From Balneolaceae bacterium (GTDB taxonomy: Bacteria; Bacteroidota; Rhodothermia; Balneolales; Balneolaceae): a stretch of 7,318 bases of DNA. Of this stretch, positions 1-5,782 are shown piece after piece. Position 1 is the stretch's first letter. The number at the start of each line of letters is the position of its first letter. The position numbers and the translations under genes were made by a program. The notes under the pieces were generated by a model. That model saw nothing but the letters and a program-made list of their open reading frames with translations. It was not told the origin of the DNA and did not search any database. Where the stretch lies: NCBI GenBank assembly GCA_003555185.1, contig PWFZ01000396.1:1-7318 (forward strand), written 5' to 3'.

Positions 1-403
1 AATCGAGTCTGTCTACCTGCATATATCCGCCTTTTACCCATGCCTCAGCGTGGTGGCGTGATGATAAGTATGTGCGAAGGTGCATTCTCAAACCGTTGTG
101 AAGCTGCACATCGAGATCGAGGTTGGATGTTGCAAGGTTAAAGTTTGGAACTAATTCATTCAATTCTGCAAAATCTCCGCTTTGAGTTAATGCCTGAAAT
201 TGAAGTGTATTTGCACCTCCAATCCGAACCTGAAGTCCGTCGAATTGAACATCGGTTTCTTTGGAAGTTTCAAAAACATTAAGTCCTGTTTTATCAGGTG
301 AGCGAAAGTACTGAAGGTCTCGGGTCTGTTGGGCAAGAGCGCTCTCGCCAACAAAAAAGAGAACCATTAAAACGAGTGTTAGTTTAGTTACGAGTGTTTT
401 CAT
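1..403 (-). CDS. Exported protein, probable outer-membrane beta-barrel (N-terminal 134 residues only)
   Basis: An open frame reads leftward from an ATG at 403-401 and leaves the window without a stop, so the C-terminus is missing. The first 24 residues form a clear Sec signal peptide: MKTLVTK, then a hydrophobic core LTLVLMVLFFVG, then SALA before Q25, a good signal peptidase I site. The mature part alternates polar and hydrophobic residues (for example VQFDGLQVRIGG, LDLDVQLHNGLRMHLRTYL, AWVKGGYMQVDRLD), as expected of amphipathic beta strands. I therefore infer an outer-membrane barrel or porin-like protein, but I do not recognise a named family. It is transcribed divergently from the kinase gene with 235 bp between starts. 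No Shine-Dalgarno sequence precedes the ATG; the leader is A/T-rich. An earlier ATG 5 bases upstream is out of frame and soon closed. The existence of the gene is near certain; the barrel assignment is moderate. Confidence 0.8.
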   Translation of the reverse strand, partial: MKTLVTKLTLVLMVLFFVGESALAQQTRDLQYFRSPDKTGLNVFETSKETDVQFDGLQVRIGGANTLQFQALTQSGDFAELNELVPNFNLATSNLDLDVQLHNGLRMHLRTYLSSRHHAEAWVKGGYMQVDRLD

Positions 404-436
404 GTCATTTTTATTTAGTTAGGTAAAATTCTTTTT

Positions 437-456
437 GCAGTGTGATTTTTTACTGC
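437..456 (-). other. Small inverted repeat in the barrel gene leader
   Basis: GCAGT (437-441) and ACTGC (452-456) are inverted copies separated by ten bases. In the minus-strand transcript this gives a 5-bp stem with an A-rich loop, about 34 bases before the start codon. It is too short, and lacks a trailing U run, to be a terminator. It may be a weak leader hairpin or chance. Confidence 0.2.
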
Positions 457-469
457 GATAGTAAACTCG

Positions 470-501
470 CAAGATTAGCCCGAATACATTGAAAGTATAA
501 A
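470..501 (-). promoter_or_regulatory. Candidate Bacteroidota-type promoter for the barrel gene
   Basis: Read on the minus strand, TTTA (501-498) is followed after 20 bases by TAATCTTG (477-470). This fits the known Bacteroidota pattern TTTG-N19 to 21-TAnnTTTG with one mismatch in each element. It would give a leader of about 60 bases before the ATG at 403. The match was made by eye in AT-rich DNA, so it is tentative. Confidence 0.27.
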
Positions 502-587
502 CCTGAAGGTGGGATAGGGAAGTTGCTTACCCTTGTGTGGGGGATAGTATTACAAGAGGATATGTCACCTTTAACTGATTATGTATA

Positions 588-604
588 TGACATGATTATG
601 TGAT
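588..604. promoter_or_regulatory. Imperfect palindrome upstream of the kinase gene, candidate operator
   Basis: TGACATGATTATGTGAT has arms ACAT and ATGT around GATT and shares 13 of 17 positions with the palindrome at 4163-4179 (common form T-N-ACATG-NNN-ATGTGAT). It ends 34 bases before the kinase ATG, a plausible place for a dimeric regulator to act. The bound protein is unknown; the adjacent NarL/LuxR-type regulator is one candidate. Confidence 0.4.
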
Positions 605-638
605 TTGCTCCTGACTTACATCTTGTTAGATTGCCAAG

Positions 639-3515
639 ATGATACGTTGCATAAAAATATTATCAGCATTGTTGATTGTTCTCGTTTTATCTGAGGGGAC
701 ACATTCTCAGACATTACCATTTCGAACCTATTCAATTGAACAGGGATTGAGTGAGTCTGTAGTTCATTCCCTTATCCAGGACGAAAAGGGGTATATATGG
801 GCAGGTACAGGGTTCGGTCTAAATCGATTTGATGGGGTGCGCTTTAAGCAATACTACGAAGATGACGGATTGCCCGACAGTAGGATCAATACCATTTTAG
901 AAGATGAGCGAGGCACTCTTTGGCTGGGAACAGATTCGGGAGTAGCAATTTTAGAAAATGATACAATTAGAACTCCTGATTATTTGTCTGCATTAAATGA
1001 ATTTGTTATTCACTCTATTTTCAGGGATCAGGATGGAAATTTATGGTTTTCAACGGAGGGAAGTGGAGTTTGGAAACTAAATAATGACCGAGAGCTGACA
1101 AATATTACGGAGCAGTTTGGGTATAAAGGCATTGAGGGACGATCGGTAACCCAAACACCGGATGGAGTTATTTGGATGGGGACAATGAATGGGATTGCAC
1201 GCCTCGATGGAAGGGATTTTACTTTTTTCGAAGAGATGTACGGACAGTCGATGACTGAAATTCGTGATATGATTGTCTCGATAGATGGAAGCTTATGGAT
1301 TGGTACAAACGGGGGACTGTATCATTATATAGAAGGAAGGTTAAGCAGATATGGCAGAAGTCATGGCTTAAACAACCTGAGTATTCAATCTGTATCGGTT
1401 ACTAATGAGGGAACTGTTTGGGTTGGGACAGAGGCAGGAGCATCACATTTTGATGGCGAAAAATTTACAAACTACACTACAGAACAGGGGCTTTCTGCAC
1501 TGATTGTGTATGAAACATTAATTGACAGGGAAGGGAATGTTTGGCTTGGAACGCTTGGCGGAGGGCTAAGTTTTTTCTCAGGTGAAACCTTCAGTAATTA
1601 CAATGTTGATACTGGCCTCACTAACAATGTAGTCAATGCATTTGCCGAAGATCACGAAGGAAATGTATGGGTTGGAATGTATGGTGGCGGAATTGCCAGG
1701 TTTGACGGAGATACATTTACATACATTGATGAGTCTGACGGGTTAATTGATAATAAAATTTTCACCCTGTTCGAAGATAGCCGGCAGCGATTATGGATTG
1801 GCACCCGGGATGGGTTAAGTGTATATGAGAATGGTCGGGTAAGTAAAATATCAGAAGATATTTTTCCTTTTCGGGTAATTCGAAAAATTGTAGAGGATGA
1901 TGAAGGGTATTTATGGATTGCGACATACAATAGCGGGGTAATTCGCTTTGATGGTGAAAATTACAGACAGTACAATACCGGCAGAGGGCTACTCAATAAC
2001 ACCGTGATGGATATAAAAATTGATAATGAGGGCACTCTCTGGTTTGCCACCTATGGAGGAGTAGCTTCATATGACGGATCCTCTTTTCGACATTATACAA
2101 TCGGTGATGGATTACCCAGTAATGGAGTCATACACATTCATATCGATCATAATGATGATTTATGGTTTTCAACATTTAACGGCGTGGCAAAAATGGAAGG
2201 GGATACTATCAGATCCCTGGTCTCTGATGATCAAGTGGGAATTGTCTCCTATTTTACTATTCAGGATCATGATCTGGGTTACTGGGTAGGTACAAACAGG
2301 GGGATTTACCGGTTTGATCCGGACCTTTATTTCGAAGCTGAAAATCGGGTGGATCGTATACAGGCGTTTAAGCTCTTTAATGTAAATCAGGGCCTGATAG
2401 CTAACGAACTAAATGCCGGAGCATCGCTCGTAGCAAGTAATGGAATTATCTGGCTTGGAACAGTAGAGGGATTGAGTCTGTTTTATCCTGAACGTCTGAA
2501 AAAAAATACCACTCCTCCGGGTATAGAGTTTGAAGAGATAATGGTGAGCGGTCATTCTACTGCTGAAGATGAAAGCCCGATTTATACTCATGATCAAAAC
2601 TTTGTTCAGATAAGCTTTACAGGCTTAAGTTATGATAGTCCAAATCAAATTTTATATGAGTACAGATTAAGAGGGCTGGATCAGGGGTGGCAAACCACAC
2701 GGGAACGAACTGTACGTTATCCTTCGCTTACCCCTAATCAGTACGAATTTCAGGTTAGGGCATATAATGCAGATGGTGTAATAAGTGATAAAACGGCCAG
2801 GTTTTCGTTTAAAATCAAACAGCCTGTATGGCTCCGATGGTGGTTCTTTGCATTGATATTTGCAGCCGTAGTGGGGTTAATAATTTTTTACTATCAATAT
2901 TTCCGGGCAACCAAACAGATTGATATTGAACGAATGCGGGTTCAAATTGCGAGTGATCTCCATGATGATGTTGGATCATCCCTCACCGAACTTGCCCTGC
3001 AAACCGATTTTCTTAGAGCCGGGGATATTGGCGACGAATTAAGGGATACATTGAAACAGCTGGGTGACCAAAGCCGGAAAATTGTATCGAGCCTGGATGA
3101 TATTGTATGGTCGATTGACGCCCGAAATGACACTGCCGGAGATATGACGGACAGAATGCAGGACTATATTAATCATATTTTCAGGTCTGATGAACCGGTG
3201 GTTTACTATGATTTTGAACATCTTAAAATGGATGAGAAATTACCTGTTCATATAAAAGAAAACCTGTATCTGATTTTTAAAGAGTCTGTCAATAACATCG
3301 CCAAACACTCAAATGCTACAAAAGTGAATATCCTGTTTTCATTTAATGGTAAAACATTTGAGCTTTTGGTTCGTGATAATGGAACATCATTTAAAAATGA
3401 CAGAAAATCAGGGCAGGGACTTCGTAACATCAGGCTTCGGGCAGAAAGAATTAAGGCAAACGTTACTATAGAAAGTAAAGAAGGGTTTGCTGTACATGTT
3501 AAAGGAAAAATTTAA
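639..3515 (+). CDS. Two-component sensor histidine kinase with periplasmic beta-propellers and Y_Y_Y domain
   Basis: This 958-residue membrane kinase should sense a periplasmic signal, autophosphorylate on His and pass phosphate to the regulator encoded just downstream. Domains in order: an N-terminal signal sequence or anchor (residues 1-23, likely cut before Q24); about 14 propeller repeats of 40-odd residues (43-620), each carrying a G-x-x-W-x-GT-like motif; a Y_Y_Y domain (about 649-727); one transmembrane helix (about 734-757, starting WWFFALIF); a HisKA_3-like helix with SDLHDDVGSSL, in which H775 is the predicted phosphoacceptor; and an ATP-binding domain with the N box (ESVNNIAKHS, N885/N886), DNG (D913-G915) and GQGL (G925-L928). 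All catalytic motifs are present. Unlike Bacteroides hybrid HTCS proteins, it has no receiver or AraC domain fused to its C-terminus. The ligand cannot be read from sequence, and no SusC/SusD or glycan-degrading genes lie nearby to suggest one. The start is the only one that supplies the signal sequence; it has no Shine-Dalgarno. Confidence 0.96.
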   Translation: MIRCIKILSALLIVLVLSEGTHSQTLPFRTYSIEQGLSESVVHSLIQDEKGYIWAGTGFGLNRFDGVRFKQYYEDDGLPDSRINTILEDERGTLWLGTDSGVAILENDTIRTPDYLSALNEFVIHSIFRDQDGNLWFSTEGSGVWKLNNDRELTNITEQFGYKGIEGRSVTQTPDGVIWMGTMNGIARLDGRDFTFFEEMYGQSMTEIRDMIVSIDGSLWIGTNGGLYHYIEGRLSRYGRSHGLNNLSIQSVSVTNEGTVWVGTEAGASHFDGEKFTNYTTEQGLSALIVYETLIDREGNVWLGTLGGGLSFFSGETFSNYNVDTGLTNNVVNAFAEDHEGNVWVGMYGGGIARFDGDTFTYIDESDGLIDNKIFTLFEDSRQRLWIGTRDGLSVYENGRVSKISEDIFPFRVIRKIVEDDEGYLWIATYNSGVIRFDGENYRQYNTGRGLLNNTVMDIKIDNEGTLWFATYGGVASYDGSSFRHYTIGDGLPSNGVIHIHIDHNDDLWFSTFNGVAKMEGDTIRSLVSDDQVGIVSYFTIQDHDLGYWVGTNRGIYRFDPDLYFEAENRVDRIQAFKLFNVNQGLIANELNAGASLVASNGIIWLGTVEGLSLFYPERLKKNTTPPGIEFEEIMVSGHSTAEDESPIYTHDQNFVQISFTGLSYDSPNQILYEYRLRGLDQGWQTTRERTVRYPSLTPNQYEFQVRAYNADGVISDKTARFSFKIKQPVWLRWWFFALIFAAVVGLIIFYYQYFRATKQIDIERMRVQIASDLHDDVGSSLTELALQTDFLRAGDIGDELRDTLKQLGDQSRKIVSSLDDIVWSIDARNDTAGDMTDRMQDYINHIFRSDEPVVYYDFEHLKMDEKLPVHIKENLYLIFKESVNNIAKHSNATKVNILFSFNGKTFELLVRDNGTSFKNDRKSGQGLRNIRLRAERIKANVTIESKEGFAVHVKGKI
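765..2498 (+). repeat. About 14 reg_prop propeller blades encoded in the kinase gene
   Basis: Residues 43-620 consist of about 14 degenerate repeats of roughly 40-42 residues. The conserved core is D-x-x-G-x-x-W-x-G-T-x-x-G, usually followed by a FDG-like turn and later a GL-x-x-N/D stretch. The first two conserved Trp residues are W54 and W95, 41 apart. Fourteen blades match two seven-bladed propellers, the arrangement known for Bacteroidota periplasmic sensor domains. Blade 13 has a longer linker after its FDP turn. These are protein-level repeats, not a recent DNA expansion, because the DNA copies have diverged. Confidence 0.85.
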
Positions 3516-3526
3516 AAACTGTTATT

Positions 3527-4159
3527 ATGATTACAATAGGTATAGTCGAAGACAATGTTAAAATTAGAAGTCTGATTCAGAGATATCTTGATATGCAGGA
3601 AAACATGAGCTGTAAGGTGGCTCTCGATTCTGTTGAAGAGATGCTTGAACATCTTAAGAATTATGACAAACCTGACGTACTTTTAATGGATATACAATTA
3701 CCGGGTATGTCTGGTATAGAAGGAATTGGGATTATCAAAGAAGAGTATCCTGAGATAGAAATTATGATGTTGACGGTATATCATGATTCTCACAAAATTT
3801 TTGATTCGCTGGTAGCTGGCGCATCAGGATATCTGTTGAAGCATACTTCCCTGCCGGAAATAAAAGAGTCTGTCGAAACTCTTGCCGATGGGGGTGCCCC
3901 GATGTCACCACAAATTGCAAGAAAAGTAATACAACACTTTAGTGATTCTGAAAAGAAAAAAAAGCCCGAAAGCAATTTAACAGCTCGTGAACAAGATATT
4001 GTGAACGGATTGGTGGATGGTTTAAGTTATAAGCTTATAGCCGACCGATTTGATATCTCTATAGACACTGTTCGTGCTCATATAAGAAATATTTATAAGA
4101 AATTGCACGTTAACTCAAAAGCAGAAGTCATTGCTAAATCATTACGCGGCGAAATTTAA
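3527..4159 (+). CDS. Response regulator, NarL/LuxR (FixJ) family
   Basis: This 210-residue cytoplasmic DNA-binding regulator is the predicted phosphate acceptor for the upstream kinase. The receiver domain (about 2-120) has the acidic pair E8/D9, the phosphoacceptor D55 in LLMDIQLPGMSG, the switch T83 and K105 in GYLLK, so all expected receiver residues are in place. A linker rich in Lys (SEKKKK, 141-146) leads to a LuxR-type helix-turn-helix (about 150-210): LTAREQDIVNGLVDG, then IADRFDISIDTVRAHIRNIYKKLHV, a strong family signature. The gene starts 11 bp after the kinase stop, so the two are almost certainly one operon and a cognate pair. HisKA_3 kinases with NarL-type regulators are a standard pairing. 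No Shine-Dalgarno precedes the ATG. The linker lysines are encoded partly by a run of eight A (3956-3963). The target genes are unknown; the palindromes at 588 and 4162 are candidate sites. Confidence 0.96.
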   Translation: MITIGIVEDNVKIRSLIQRYLDMQENMSCKVALDSVEEMLEHLKNYDKPDVLLMDIQLPGMSGIEGIGIIKEEYPEIEIMMLTVYHDSHKIFDSLVAGASGYLLKHTSLPEIKESVETLADGGAPMSPQIARKVIQHFSDSEKKKKPESNLTAREQDIVNGLVDGLSYKLIADRFDISIDTVRAHIRNIYKKLHVNSKAEVIAKSLRGEI

Positions 4160-4161
4160 CC

Positions 4162-4179
4162 ATCACATGGACATGTGAT
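4162..4179. promoter_or_regulatory. Perfect 8+8 bp palindrome between the regulator and lipoprotein genes
   Basis: ATCACATG, GA, CATGTGAT is a perfect inverted repeat with a 2-base centre, placed 3 bases after the regulator stop and 70 bases before the lipoprotein ATG. As an RNA hairpin it would need a larger loop, and no U run follows, so a classical intrinsic terminator is unlikely. The symmetry and the 13/17 match to 588-604 favour a dimeric operator. It lies 17 bases upstream of a candidate TTTG promoter element. Confidence 0.5.
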
Positions 4180-4196
4180 ACTTTATTTATTGGAGA

Positions 4197-4229
4197 TTTG
4201 ATAATTTAAAGTAAATAAAAGTACTTTAA
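4197..4229 (+). promoter_or_regulatory. Candidate promoter for the lipoprotein gene
   Basis: TTTG (4197-4200) is followed after 21 bases by TACTTTAA (4222-4229), which matches TAnnTTTG at four of its six fixed positions. The start codon lies 19 bases further on. Spacing is at the upper limit for the Bacteroidota consensus. This is a by-eye match in AT-rich DNA and the last element is weak. Confidence 0.25.
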
Positions 4230-4248
4230 GAAAGTCCCTGAGGCCATT

Positions 4249-5736
4249 ATGAATTTATCGTCACTACATAATATTTTTTTTGTTGTTCTTGTAGCTCTCT
4301 TAACCACAGGGTGTTACACACAGTTGGAGACGGTAGATAGGTCCGCTCAAAACCAATCTGCCGGCTATTCCTGGGATGGAACTGAACGCGCAAACGCCAG
4401 TGAACAAAGAGAGGATCGGCAAACTCCGAAGAATGTAAATGAAGAAGATTACACTCTTGGTTACGAAGATGGGTGGGAAGATGCTGAAACGTTCTTCTTT
4501 AAAGATTATGAGACAGAAAACTGGTATAACGAGCAAGGTGCAACTCTTTCCCATTCTCAGAAAAAAGCACCTGCTAAAGTAGTTAATAATTATTACTACG
4601 GACATGGGTTCAGCCACTTTTATCCCCCTCACTATTACGCTTACTACCCTTACAGACCTTTCCGGTCAAGTTTCGCATTTAGCATAGGTTACGGCATGGG
4701 TTGGGGCTGGGGACATTCCTTCTATGGTAGTCATTTTGGGTATAGTCCGTATCATTATGCAGTTTACCCCGGAGGATTTTATGGCCACTATTACAGCTAT
4801 GGATACCACAGGCCATCTTATGTTTTTATAAACACTACCAGATCAAAGGCAGTACGGGCTAACCAGGTTAGAAGTTCCGGCTTGCGTTCGGGAGGAGTAC
4901 AGGCAACAAACCGTACACGCTCAAATGTTCGGTCTGCCAACACTGTACAAACAAGACGATCTGCTGTGAGATCGAACGTTCGTTCAAGCCAGATAAATCG
5001 AAGTACGGATTCCAGTGTAAGATCCCGTTCCACAAACGTGCGTAATCGTAACTCGAGCTCTGTAAGAAACAGATCCTCAAATAGCGGAAACAGAAGTAAC
5101 ATTCGATCAAACCGATCTAATAATAACAGATCGAGTGGAAATGTACGGAACCGAAGCAGTAACAATAATCGATCGAGTGGAAATGTTCGGAACCGGAGCA
5201 ATAACAATAACCGGTCAAGTGGAAACGTACAGCGCAGATCTAACAACAGTAGTAATTCAAGCGGTAATGTTCGGAGTCGAAGTAATAACAATAGATCAGG
5301 CAGTGGCAATACATCCCGCCAGAGAAGTAATGATGATCAGAAGAGTTTAAGTTTAAACCGTGTACCCTCTGTTGAGCGGTCTTCAACAACTGTGAGCAGA
5401 GCTCCTTCGACTGAAGCGAGAACTTTGCCACAAACACGTACTGTTACTCAACCACAAAACAGATCTGCGGCAACACAAACACGATCAGCCACTACTCAGA
5501 CACGATCTGCGACAACACAAAGACGTTCAACCACAATTCAAACGAGATCTGCTCCGCCACCGCGACAAGTAAATAGAAGTAGTAATAGGTCAAGTAATAA
5601 TCGCAGTACTGTAAATCGATCATCAAACAATAATTCATCATCATCAGGAAGAACAATTCAACGATCTAACTCAAATTCATCATCAGATCGCGGAACGAGT
5701 TCAAGAAACAGAAGTTCTAATAACAGAGACAGATAA
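4249..5736 (+). CDS. Predicted lipoprotein with Tyr/Gly/His-rich middle and long Arg/Ser/Asn-rich repetitive tail
   Basis: I do not recognise a characterised family for this 495-residue protein. A hydrophobic leader (residues 6-21) ends in LLTTGC, a slightly off-consensus lipobox; C22 would be lipidated and is the only Cys seen. Residues 23-98 are polar and acidic (YTLGYEDGWEDAETFFF-like). Residues 113-191 are extreme in composition: 21 Tyr in 79 residues, with many Gly, His, Phe and Trp. Residues 198-495 are almost entirely Arg, Ser, Asn, Thr and Gln, with about 58 Arg against seven Asp/Glu, and include 14-residue and 7-residue tandem repeats. Such a tail is probably disordered and strongly cationic. 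It could bind anionic partners such as lipopolysaccharide, extracellular DNA or acidic polysaccharide, but that is inference. The gene follows the two-component pair by 89 bp, behind a palindrome resembling the one before the kinase, so it may be an output of that system. The frame is open throughout and the signal sequence fixes the start; low complexity does not indicate a pseudogene. Confidence 0.88.
   Translation: MNLSSLHNIFFVVLVALLTTGCYTQLETVDRSAQNQSAGYSWDGTERANASEQREDRQTPKNVNEEDYTLGYEDGWEDAETFFFKDYETENWYNEQGATLSHSQKKAPAKVVNNYYYGHGFSHFYPPHYYAYYPYRPFRSSFAFSIGYGMGWGWGHSFYGSHFGYSPYHYAVYPGGFYGHYYSYGYHRPSYVFINTTRSKAVRANQVRSSGLRSGGVQATNRTRSNVRSANTVQTRRSAVRSNVRSSQINRSTDSSVRSRSTNVRNRNSSSVRNRSSNSGNRSNIRSNRSNNNRSSGNVRNRSSNNNRSSGNVRNRSNNNNRSSGNVQRRSNNSSNSSGNVRSRSNNNRSGSGNTSRQRSNDDQKSLSLNRVPSVERSSTTVSRAPSTEARTLPQTRTVTQPQNRSAATQTRSATTQTRSATTQRRSTTIQTRSAPPPRQVNRSSNRSSNNRSTVNRSSNNNSSSSGRTIQRSNSNSSSDRGTSSRNRSSNNRDR
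5125..5334 (+). repeat. Five tandem 42-bp (14-residue) repeats in the lipoprotein tail
   Basis: Residues 293-362 form five consecutive 14-residue units, best represented by NRSSGNVRNRSSNN. A Gly recurs exactly every 14 residues (G297, G311, G325, G339, G353). The first three units are close at the DNA level, including shared stretches around agtggaaatgt; units four and five are more diverged. This points to in-frame tandem duplication followed by drift. Flanking residues have a similar composition without exact periodicity. Confidence 0.85.
5461..5553 (+). repeat. Tandem 21-bp (7-residue) repeats in the lipoprotein tail
   Basis: Residues 405-435 contain four full units of the form RSATTQT plus a partial fifth. 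Arg recurs every seven residues (R405, R412, R419, R426, R433). The unit is half the length of the 14-residue repeat upstream and richer in Thr/Gln than Asn. Codons differ between units, so this array is not a very recent expansion. Confidence 0.8.
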
Positions 5737-5747
5737 CTTCTAACTAA

Positions 5748-5774
5748 TTGTCATTACAGTACTTAATTTATAAT
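5748..5774 (+). promoter_or_regulatory. Possible sigma-70-like promoter before the FadL-like gene
   Basis: TTGTCA (5748-5753) and TATAAT (5769-5774) are 15 bases apart in the 46-bp gap after the lipoprotein gene. The hexamers are good but the spacing is short, and Bacteroidota primary promoters usually follow another consensus. If used, transcription would begin at about 5781, favouring translation from the second ATG (5798). Read-through from the lipoprotein gene is equally possible, since no terminator is seen between them. Confidence 0.22.
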
Positions 5775-5782
5775 AAAAACGA

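Larger units (their letters stand above)
404..638. other. Divergent intergenic region between barrel gene and kinase gene
   Basis: This 235-bp stretch holds no credible ORF on either strand. It must carry the promoters of both divergent genes. The half near the barrel gene contains a candidate promoter and a small inverted repeat. The middle has G-rich DNA with two copies of GGGATAG (511-517 and 541-547). The half near the kinase gene has a 9-bp direct repeat TGATTATGT (576-584 and 593-601) overlapping an imperfect palindrome (588-604). No tRNA, riboswitch or mobile-element end was recognised. Confidence 0.6.

Noticed and set aside
511..547. Two copies of GGGATAG 30 bp apart in the divergent intergenic region
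   Set aside because: Seven bases is short, the flanks differ in G number, and no third copy or relation to a promoter was found.
523..550. TTGCTT-N16-TAGTAT as a sigma-70-like promoter for the kinase gene
   Set aside because: Both hexamers have two mismatches, and this lineage is not expected to follow that consensus closely.
4162..4179. Intrinsic terminator after the response regulator gene
   Set aside because: The inverted repeat has only two bases between its arms, is AT-rich in part, and is followed by ACTTTATTT rather than a T run. An operator is a better reading.
4818..5309. A 163-residue minus-strand ORF rich in Leu/Arg opposite the lipoprotein tail
   Set aside because: It is the reverse reading of repetitive Arg/Ser/Asn codons, which yields Leu-rich nonsense with the same repeat period. 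It has no independent start context, and the plus-strand frame has a lipobox and a sensible domain order.
5125..5334. CRISPR array
   Set aside because: The periodicity is 42 bp with no unique spacers, lies inside an open reading frame, and is explained by protein repeats.
5135..5350. A 71-residue plus-strand ORF in another frame inside the lipoprotein tail
   Set aside because: It is an out-of-frame reading of the 42-bp repeats with no protein features of its own.
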